Below, in pieces: positions 1 through 4,797 of a stretch of DNA of 6,402 bases. The stretch covers positions 1 through 6,402 of the forward strand of contig DBXW01000007.1 in assembly GCA_002309715.1 (NCBI GenBank), read 5' to 3'. This DNA comes from Candidatus Avelusimicrobium cornigerorum. Lineage in GTDB: Bacteria > Elusimicrobiota > Elusimicrobia > Elusimicrobiales > Elusimicrobiaceae. Position 1 is the first letter of the stretch, and every line of letters begins with the position of its first letter. A model generated the notes under the pieces. It had not been told where the DNA came from. It worked only from the letters and a program-made list of their open reading frames with translations, and did no database searches. A program made the position numbers and the translations under genes.

Positions 1-242
1 TATGTGTACGCGCCTTCTACCATCGTACCGCCTACCAAACTAAACGTACCGTTCGCAACAGACGGATCAGAAAATTCTACTAACTTGATGCCGTCGCCGG
101 TGGTTTCTTGCGCGGAAGAACCTATATTGGTAGCACTGATTTGTGCGTTACCGTTATACGAACTTTGCACCGTTAACTTATCCCCTTCTTGGTTTTCCAG
201 GTCAACGCTCATATTAAATACAGCGCCGTTGGCAGACAGATT
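1..242 (-). other. Start of pertactin-like / autochaperone domain in the autotransporter
   Basis: From about residue 575 the repeat pattern ends. The chain reads like the junction domain found between the passenger beta-helix and the barrel in AIDA/pertactin-type autotransporters: a strand with NGAVFNMSVDL, then GDKLTV, a Ser/Asn-rich turn, IKLVEF, and G-TFSLVGG-x-V-x-GAYTY at the window edge. In the family this segment assists passenger folding and is followed within one to two hundred residues by the 12-stranded translocator barrel. Only its beginning is visible here. Confidence 0.7.
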
Positions 243-1964
243 TTCAGCAGACAAGGTATTTCGGCTTGAGGTATATCGTGTGTAATCTACAACGGTGCCG
301 GAAAGCATGGTATTACCAACGAATTGCCCTGCGCCACCGCCCAGACTAATGGTACCGCCTTGGGCGGTAAGTGTATCGGCCACGCCACCTCCTTCCAACT
401 CCATTTCACCAGAATTAAGCAACGTGTTCACAGCAGAACCGCCCGCCGAGATGTATTGATAACCGCCCGCGTTGACGATAAAATTACTGGCAACGCCGTT
501 AGAAATTGACAGGGTTTCGCCGTTTTGGTTGGTACCGGTAACAGACGTAGTAGCACCGCCGCTCAAGCGCGTGTTGATATTTCCGCCGGACATCTGAGTA
601 ACATCCATGGAAGAAGCATTGTGATAAATCGTTTGCGTACCGCCGGAGTTAACCGTCGTACTCATAACAGTCCCCCAAACAATCTGGGTCCCTCCGGTTT
701 CAATCGTATTATTTTGCGCAGACGCATTTGTTAAAACAGTTTGCGAGCCGCCCTCTAAAATTTGCGTACCGGTTGCCGAAGCACCACTGAAAAGTTTTTG
801 TTCACCACCGGATTGTATGATCGTATTGGTAACAGTTCCTCGACCTTCTTGATAACCACCGGACACAATAACTGTATCCGAAATCGTAGCATTTGCAAAA
901 AAACTTTGTACTCCCCCCACAGTGGTACTATTGGCTGTAGCATTATTGCCAACCTGTTGATATCCCCCCGTCTCTATAATGGTGGACTCTACTGTCGTAT
1001 TAGCATTTAGAATTTGGGAACCGCCGGATAAAATTTGCGTACTAGTAACAGTGGCTCTAGCAACAGTTTGTATTCCCCCGTTAATCACAACACTGGTAAG
1101 TATCCCGGATGCCGCGGAAGTACCGGAAACTTCTTGCGAAGCCCCTTCGTTAATAATGAGGACATTGGCCGTTGCCCCGGCCATACTTTGGTAGGCCCCA
1201 CTATTTAGAGTAGTACTTATAACCGTTCCGCCTTTAGAAACCATTTGACTTCCGCCTGCTTCTATAACTGTATTAAAAGCACTACCCAGGCTTGCTACAT
1301 TTTGCGTACCACCCGCAGAAATGGTCGTATCACTGGCCACGGCATATTTGGCAATATTCTGTGTGCCAGTGACGATTTGTGTATTACTGGCCACCGCATA
1401 ACTGGTAATATTTTGTGTCCCCCCGCTAATTACGGTATCAAGAGCTACACCCAAAGAAGTTGTCGTGCCAGAAAGAATCTGAGTTCCCCCTTCGTTAATT
1501 GTGGCCCCTACAGCTATACCCCCACCGTATATTTTTTGTTGCGCGCCGTTATTAATGGTAATATTGACATCGTTTCCCCCGTTGGAAACGAGTTCGCTAC
1601 CCGTTTCATTCAATATAGTATTAACGGCCACGCCGCCGGACAAAACCTTCAAAACGGTAATATCCCCACTCATCGGCATAACAAGCCCGGTAGACTCTAC
1701 CCCGCTACTTACCACCGCACTACTTGCTGCCGCCAACGCGTCCGGCGTTAAGTTCTGCACCATCATCGCGGCCACCGCCGCCGTATATACGGCTTTGCGC
1801 CCGCCGTCATAAATGCGAGACACCACCCGCGCACCCAGCCCTTGGCTGGATACCAAACAAGAAGACACCACCGCCGCGCTGCAACTGGAGCAATACTTTT
1901 GCTCTAACGCTTGAACCACTTGACTGGTATAAATATCTTCCTGGGAGTGGTGGTGTTTGGACAT
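1..1964 (-). CDS. AIDA-type autotransporter passenger (strand-loop-strand repeats), 3' end beyond window
   Basis: I translated this frame codon by codon: 654 complete codons from ATG at 1964 to the left edge, with no stop. The gene continues outside the window. Residues 1-55 are a polar N-terminal extension with three His (4-6) and Cys 25, 28 and 36. Residues 56-79 (Arg-Lys, an Ala/Val/Met stretch, then an Ala-rich end) are the only plausible, and weak, signal sequence. About residues 101-555 are some 23 repeats of 18-21 residues of the form GG-x-Q-x-V/I followed by A-S-x-T-x-I, the strand-loop-strand repeat of AIDA-I-like adhesins, which forms a beta-helix. From about 575 the sequence resembles the pertactin-like/autochaperone region (GDKLTVQSSYNG, then EGAYTY at the edge). 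A C-terminal translocator barrel is expected beyond the left edge but is not seen. The role is probably a surface adhesin, heptosylated by the enzyme encoded immediately upstream. An AAGGAG site 7 bases before the ATG fixes the start. Family assignment is firm; adhesin function is inferred. Confidence 0.9.
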   Translation of the reverse strand, partial: MSKHHHSQEDIYTSQVVQALEQKYCSSCSAAVVSSCLVSSQGLGARVVSRIYDGGRKAVYTAAVAAMMVQNLTPDALAAASSAVVSSGVESTGLVMPMSGDITVLKVLSGGVAVNTILNETGSELVSNGGNDVNITINNGAQQKIYGGGIAVGATINEGGTQILSGTTTSLGVALDTVISGGTQNITSYAVASNTQIVTGTQNIAKYAVASDTTISAGGTQNVASLGSAFNTVIEAGGSQMVSKGGTVISTTLNSGAYQSMAGATANVLIINEGASQEVSGTSAASGILTSVVINGGIQTVARATVTSTQILSGGSQILNANTTVESTIIETGGYQQVGNNATANSTTVGGVQSFFANATISDTVIVSGGYQEGRGTVTNTIIQSGGEQKLFSGASATGTQILEGGSQTVLTNASAQNNTIETGGTQIVWGTVMSTTVNSGGTQTIYHNASSMDVTQMSGGNINTRLSGGATTSVTGTNQNGETLSISNGVASNFIVNAGGYQYISAGGSAVNTLLNSGEMELEGGGVADTLTAQGGTISLGGGAGQFVGNTMLSGTVVDYTRYTSSRNTLSAENLSANGAVFNMSVDLENQEGDKLTVQSSYNGNAQISATNIGSSAQETTGDGIKLVEFSDPSVANGTFSLVGGTMVEGAYT
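300..1664 (-). repeat. Strand-loop-strand repeat array of the autotransporter (about 23 units)
   Basis: This is a protein-level tandem array with a period near 57 bases (19 residues). Recognisable unit starts include GGTQIL, GGTQNI, GGTQNV, GGSQMV, GGIQTV, GGSQIL, GGYQQV, GGEQKL, GGSQTV, GGTQIV, GGTQTI and GGYQYI. Units near the C-terminal end (about 300-600) are degenerate and often lose the Gln. Each unit carries Ser/Thr in the turn (for example ASNT, STTL, TSTQ, NSTT), the kind of position that BAHT enzymes glycosylate in AIDA-I and TibA. At DNA level most units have diverged, so this is an old array rather than a fresh expansion. Confidence 0.88.
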
Positions 1965-1965
1965 T

Positions 1966-3351
1966 TTATTTCTCCTTTTTTTTATCGTCCTTGGGGGCGG
2001 TTAATTTATAATCTTGCATCAGTTGCTTAATGTGGCCAATAACTTGTTTACCCGTAATCAAGCGGGTGCACTCGTATTGACGGTCTGTGTCTTTAAATTT
2101 CGGACACCAAAAATAATCGTAATGATCAAAATTGCAATTCACATCATCCCAACAACCATTACAACCGTGTGAGTTAAACACGCGGTACGGCGTGTAAAAT
2201 TCACAAATAGGCAGCGTAAAACCGCTGATTAGAACTATCGGGATATGTGTACACCAGGCAAGCCACGTTAAGCCCGAAGACAACCCAATAAAAAAGTCAG
2301 CATGTTCCAACAGTTCAATACGTTCTTGCAACGGTTTGGCTCCCGTAAAATCTTCCACGTCGTGCGGCATACGGTTCCACGTGTATTTAAAACCCGTTAC
2401 CGGCTCCTTATCAATACAAATGACGCGGTATCCCAACTCTTTTAAGTAGGCCACTACTTGTTCCCACCCATAGCCGTTATTCCAAAACTTCGCTTGGGAA
2501 CTTGATTTGGTGGCAATACAAACATATCTTTCTTTGATTTTGCGTTTACTGCCCAGTTTAACTTGCGGGGCTTCTTCACGCGGGTCTACGCCCAAAATAT
2601 ATCCTGCCGTTTTATGCAAACCGACTTTTCTAAAATCTATCGGTTGGTGTGTAGTGTTCCCTTTAAAAAACAACCCCAACATATAACTGGCATACGGTTT
2701 AGCAAAACGTACTTTGCCGGGCAAGTGGGTGAAAAATAAATTGGGATATTGGCCTTCAAAAATTTCCGCCAAAAAATGGCCCATTGTTATTTCCGCGGCA
2801 CATTTGTGCTTTTTTTGGAAACGGTCCGCATACGTCATCCACCCAATGGTATCCCCTAACGTACCAACCGGAAATTTAATTTGAACTTCTTTGCCTTTGA
2901 GATCTAACGTATGATTTAAAATCGGTTCTTTCTCGCCGCGCACCCATACGCGGATACGGAACGGAATATAGTATTTCTTGGTACTAAGCACCCATCCTTC
3001 GTCGGCATCACACGCAAAAATAATGTTGTCGGTTTCGTCGTCTTCAATTTGTACGTGCCATTTGCCCTTGGGAAGTAACACACGTGCACCGTCGTTAAAA
3101 TCGTAACGGATACCCATAGGGCCTTCTTGGGTGGGAATAGCCGGAGCATCTACCGCAAACGGATTTTTAACCGGGACTTGTTGCGAAGATACATTAACCG
3201 AAGCCGTTACCTCTTGTGGGCCTTGCGCGCCCGAAACGGCAGCCGCGACGCCTTGTGTTTGAGAAGTAGTCTCTTTAGGTTGAGAAGAAGAATTGAATAA
3301 AACAGTGCTTGCGTTAATATCTGGGGTACTGGCTACCTGGCTGTCCGACAT
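1966..3351 (-). CDS. Autotransporter strand-loop-strand O-heptosyltransferase (BAHT, Aah/TibC family)
   Basis: A 461-residue protein predicted to transfer heptose from ADP-heptose to Ser/Thr in the repeats of the partner autotransporter, in the cytoplasm before export. Residues 1-78 are a Ser/Thr/Gln/Val-rich, low-complexity extension. The family-like region begins near residue 79 (GIRYDFNDGARVLLP), followed by a beta-rich N-terminal domain to about 160. A conserved PVGTLGDTIGW motif (161-171) opens the catalytic N-lobe. The C-terminal GT-B half (about 275-450) contains YVCIATKSSSQAKFWNNG, a family-typical FFIGLSSGLTWLAW and a FYTPYRVFNSHG motif. Cys 397, 400, 416 and 428 form a CxxC-x15-C-x11-C cluster matching the iron finger described for TibC. 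A Lys-rich tail ends the protein. The start has GGAGGA nine bases upstream. The protein is longer than TibC (about 400 residues), mainly through the N-terminal extension. The donor sugar is inferred from the family and could be another ADP-heptose-like sugar. Confidence 0.92.
   Translation of the reverse strand: MSDSQVASTPDINASTVLFNSSSQPKETTSQTQGVAAAVSGAQGPQEVTASVNVSSQQVPVKNPFAVDAPAIPTQEGPMGIRYDFNDGARVLLPKGKWHVQIEDDETDNIIFACDADEGWVLSTKKYYIPFRIRVWVRGEKEPILNHTLDLKGKEVQIKFPVGTLGDTIGWMTYADRFQKKHKCAAEITMGHFLAEIFEGQYPNLFFTHLPGKVRFAKPYASYMLGLFFKGNTTHQPIDFRKVGLHKTAGYILGVDPREEAPQVKLGSKRKIKERYVCIATKSSSQAKFWNNGYGWEQVVAYLKELGYRVICIDKEPVTGFKYTWNRMPHDVEDFTGAKPLQERIELLEHADFFIGLSSGLTWLAWCTHIPIVLISGFTLPICEFYTPYRVFNSHGCNGCWDDVNCNFDHYDYFWCPKFKDTDRQYECTRLITGKQVIGHIKQLMQDYKLTAPKDDKKKEK
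1972..1977 (-). promoter_or_regulatory. Ribosome binding site of the autotransporter, inside the heptosyltransferase gene
   Basis: AAGGAG on the minus strand lies 7 bases before the autotransporter ATG at 1964. It is part of the final Lys-Glu-Lys codons of the upstream gene. The upstream stop codon (1966-1968) and the ATG are one base apart, so the two reading frames are probably translationally coupled. Confidence 0.8.
2068..2163 (-). other. Four-cysteine iron-finger segment of the heptosyltransferase
   Basis: This segment encodes residues 397-428: Cys-Asn-Gly-Cys, then NFDHYDYFWC, then DTDRQYEC. The spacing is CxxC-x15-C-x11-C, with one extra Cys at 406. In TibC-type enzymes four cysteines in this region bind iron and help build the ring-shaped oligomer. 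All four are present, so the metal site looks intact. Confidence 0.75.
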
Positions 3352-3360
3352 GATGGGATA

Positions 3361-3366
3361 TCCTCC
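3361..3366 (-). promoter_or_regulatory. Ribosome binding site of the heptosyltransferase
   Basis: GGAGGA on the minus strand sits nine bases before the ATG at 3351. It supports that start and hence the reality of the Ser/Thr-rich N-terminal extension. Confidence 0.75.
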
Positions 3367-3388
3367 GTATATAAAACCGTCAGACTAT

Positions 3389-3417
3389 ATTATATCCCTT
3401 TAGAAGCCTTTTTACAA
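3389..3417 (-). promoter_or_regulatory. Predicted sigma70-type promoter of the heptosyltransferase-autotransporter operon
   Basis: On the minus strand the -35 box is TTGTAA (3412-3417, four of six consensus bases), followed by a 17-base spacer and a perfect TATAAT (3389-3394). The last three bases of the -35 box are the TAA stop codon of the upstream outer-membrane gene. Transcription would start near 3382, leaving a leader of about 30 bases with the GGAGGA site. No operator was recognised. Confidence 0.6.
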
Positions 3418-4161
3418 ATACAAAAGTTTAAATCCTACGCCTAAACTCCAGTCTTTGCTATGCCAGTTTCCGCTCGCGTGCGTACTGCCGTTAATATAAA
3501 AAGCCGTTCCTTCGTTGACTAAAGTCCCCAATTCCAACTCCGGTATAAATTCCATTTTCCCGTCGTTGTAATAATCCTGATAATAATACCAGTTTGTTTG
3601 CACCCACCATTTGTCAGGTGATAAATAACTGATGTTAAGGCGGAAACGTCCGTAGTTAATATATTCGCGCGCGCCATCTTTCAAAACAGAAGTATATTGC
3701 TTATATCCGCCGGCTATATAAACGCCGCTATCCAGGCGCCATACAGCAAACACAGACGGGCTGGCTTGCAAAGCACCGCTTCCTAACCGCTTATCGGTGG
3801 CCGTCGGAACAAAAAATTCCAACTTTGCCCCGTAACTCAAACGATTCGCACTTTCCGGGAGCATCCACGTTACATTAAGTGCACTGTCCCCCACGCCACT
3901 GACGGATTTTTCCGGAGATTCATAACGCGAAAGCGGCACTTCCACCCCCCAATTGAGATTTTCATTTATTACGCGATAAGTTTTAAGTGTAAGTGAAGAA
4001 GTAGAAATTCTCCCGCTATCATCCGTAACCGTTAAAGCGGGGTTTGCCTCTATAGTAGTAATATTTTCCGTCGGTAATACACCATAACGGCACGAATGCT
4101 GAATTTGCCCCCAGCCCGGCAATGTTAACAGCAAACAACAAAATAAAAGGCTGTAGCGCAT
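3412..4161 (-). CDS. Predicted outer-membrane beta-barrel protein with signal peptide
   Basis: A 249-residue protein. Residues 1-19 are a Sec signal peptide (Arg at 2, a Leu/Cys-rich core, a probable cut near Gly-Trp-Gly at 16-18), so the mature protein is about 230 residues. The mature part has alternating hydrophobic/polar stretches rich in Tyr, Trp and Phe, typical of beta-barrel strands, for example 57-75, 94-118, 134-160, 168-195 and 236-249. The order GVGDSALNVTWML (89-101), then LEFFVPTATDKRLGSGALQASP (114-135), resembles the Phenol_MetA_deg group of outer-membrane proteins, whose role is poorly defined. The last residue is Leu, with Tyr before it, rather than the usual terminal Phe. 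AAGGAG six bases before the ATG supports the start. No substrate can be named, and a functional tie to the autotransporter downstream is not shown. Confidence 0.65.
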   Translation of the reverse strand: MRYSLLFCCLLLTLPGWGQIQHSCRYGVLPTENITTIEANPALTVTDDSGRISTSSLTLKTYRVINENLNWGVEVPLSRYESPEKSVSGVGDSALNVTWMLPESANRLSYGAKLEFFVPTATDKRLGSGALQASPSVFAVWRLDSGVYIAGGYKQYTSVLKDGAREYINYGRFRLNISYLSPDKWWVQTNWYYYQDYYNDGKMEFIPELELGTLVNEGTAFYINGSTHASGNWHSKDWSLGVGFKLLYL

Positions 4162-4167
4162 GATATT

Positions 4168-4173
4168 CTCCTT
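4168..4173 (-). promoter_or_regulatory. Ribosome binding site of the outer-membrane protein gene
   Basis: AAGGAG on the minus strand with a six-base gap to the ATG at 4161. It is a strong site that fixes the start directly before the signal peptide. Confidence 0.75.
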
Positions 4174-4190
4174 ACTAATAAATTATTTAC

Positions 4191-4219
4191 ATTGTATTAA
4201 GAAAAAGATGTACTGTCTC
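4191..4219 (-). promoter_or_regulatory. Predicted promoter of the outer-membrane protein gene
   Basis: On the minus strand GAGACA (4214-4219) is followed, after 17 bases, by TACAAT (4191-4196). The boxes match the sigma70 consensus at four and five of six positions. It lies just past the stop of the Sel1-type gene, about 30 bases before the start codon, so this gene can be transcribed independently. No hairpin was seen separating it from the gene upstream. Confidence 0.45.
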
Positions 4220-4232
4220 GGATAAAAAATAA

Positions 4233-4655
4233 TTAGTTTTCTTCCGGACAAATTTGCCGGCGAAGTTGTTGGATAGATTGTTGTAAGTCGTTTTCTTCTT
4301 CCAAACTGAACGGAGAATTGGCCCCTTGCATAATGTGTAGTGAAAGTGCCCGTTCATACCAAGTAAGCGCCTGTTGGGCATCCGGGGCGGTGCCGTGGCC
4401 GTTTTCCAACATTTGTGCGGCTTGACGCAAAATGCGACAATCTTCTCCCTTGTAGGCTTGGTCCAGTGTCCACTTAAAAACTAAAGGATAAAATTTTTCA
4501 TCTACGGTAGGATACAAAGCAATCAAACGGTAAATTGTTTCCAGATCACCGGCCTGCGCTTGTTTTTCCCAAGCACAATATTTGGCTTCCCGTCTGGCAG
4601 AAAAATCTAACAGTTTTAGAAATTTTTCTTTGGCATCAATAAGAGAAAAACCCAT
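4233..4655 (-). CDS. Small Sel1-like repeat protein
   Basis: A 140-residue soluble, mostly alpha-helical protein with no signal peptide or membrane segment. Residues 75-104 (ILRQAAQMLENGHG, then DAQQALTWYERAL) match the Sel1 repeat, a tetratricopeptide-like helix pair marked by the Gly-x-Gly turn and the Ala-x-x-Trp-Tyr end. A weaker helix pair lies at about 29-70. The C-terminal part (115-134) is a Glu/Gln-rich helix. Sel1 repeats mediate protein-protein contacts, and no partner is evident. The frame stays open to a GTG at 4751, but I chose the ATG at 4655. It has GGGAG six bases upstream, and the extra residues of the longer form look like translated promoter and leader. Function is unknown. 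Confidence 0.7.
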   Translation of the reverse strand: MGFSLIDAKEKFLKLLDFSARREAKYCAWEKQAQAGDLETIYRLIALYPTVDEKFYPLVFKWTLDQAYKGEDCRILRQAAQMLENGHGTAPDAQQALTWYERALSLHIMQGANSPFSLEEENDLQQSIQQLRRQICPEEN

Positions 4656-4661
4656 AACACG

Positions 4662-4666
4662 CTCCC
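4662..4666 (-). promoter_or_regulatory. Ribosome binding site that decides the Sel1-protein start
   Basis: GGGAG on the minus strand ends six bases before the ATG at 4655. The earlier possible starts at 4751 (GTG) and 4742 (ATG) lie in AT-rich leader sequence, so the short form is preferred. Confidence 0.55.
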
Positions 4667-4694
4667 GGGTAGTTTTAATTTTATTACTCACCTT

Positions 4695-4703
4695 ACTATA
4701 CCA
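4695..4703 (-). promoter_or_regulatory. Predicted extended -10 promoter of the Sel1-like gene
   Basis: TGGTATAGT on the minus strand is a TG-n-TATAGT extended -10 element. No good -35 box lies 16-18 bases upstream, which is common for extended -10 promoters. The start point would be near 4688, giving a leader of about 33 bases before the ATG at 4655. Confidence 0.4.
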
Positions 4704-4760
4704 TTTTTTCCAAAAATCACATGTATAAAATTTTCCACACATAAAACCCACAACTATCTA

Positions 4761-4784
4761 CCCCCCGGGCTCAAACCCGGGGGG
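4761..4784 (-). terminator. GC-rich hairpin after the pyrophosphatase gene, probable terminator
   Basis: A perfect nine-base-pair stem (4761-4769 with 4776-4784, six C then three G against three C then six G) has a six-base loop. It begins 13 bases past the hppA stop. The minus-strand tail after the stem is UAGAUAGUUGUGGGUUUUAU, poorer in U than a classic intrinsic terminator. It could also protect the 3' end of the mRNA. Confidence 0.6.
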
Positions 4785-4797
4785 TTAACAAACCTAT

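Noticed and set aside
300..1664. CRISPR array or non-coding tandem repeat.
   Set aside because: The periodicity is at protein level within an open reading frame. There are no identical DNA repeats with unique spacers.
1245..1812. Long plus-strand open frames opposite the autotransporter (168 and 103 codons), and others at 4-1194.
   Set aside because: They are antisense to a continuous 654-codon repeat gene whose codon pattern keeps the opposite frames open. Their translations show no recognisable domain.
3355..3362. Palindrome GGATATCC just before the heptosyltransferase as an operator.
   Set aside because: It is only eight bases, overlaps the ribosome binding site region, and has no second copy nearby; chance is a sufficient explanation.
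4162..4232. Terminator between the Sel1-like gene and the outer-membrane protein gene.
   Set aside because: I found no stable stem followed by a U-run; only AT-rich sequence with the predicted promoter.
4656..4751. N-terminally extended Sel1-like protein starting at 4751 or 4742.
   Set aside because: The stretch contains a promoter-like TGGTATAGT and no good ribosome binding site for those starts, whereas the ATG at 4655 has GGGAG at six bases.
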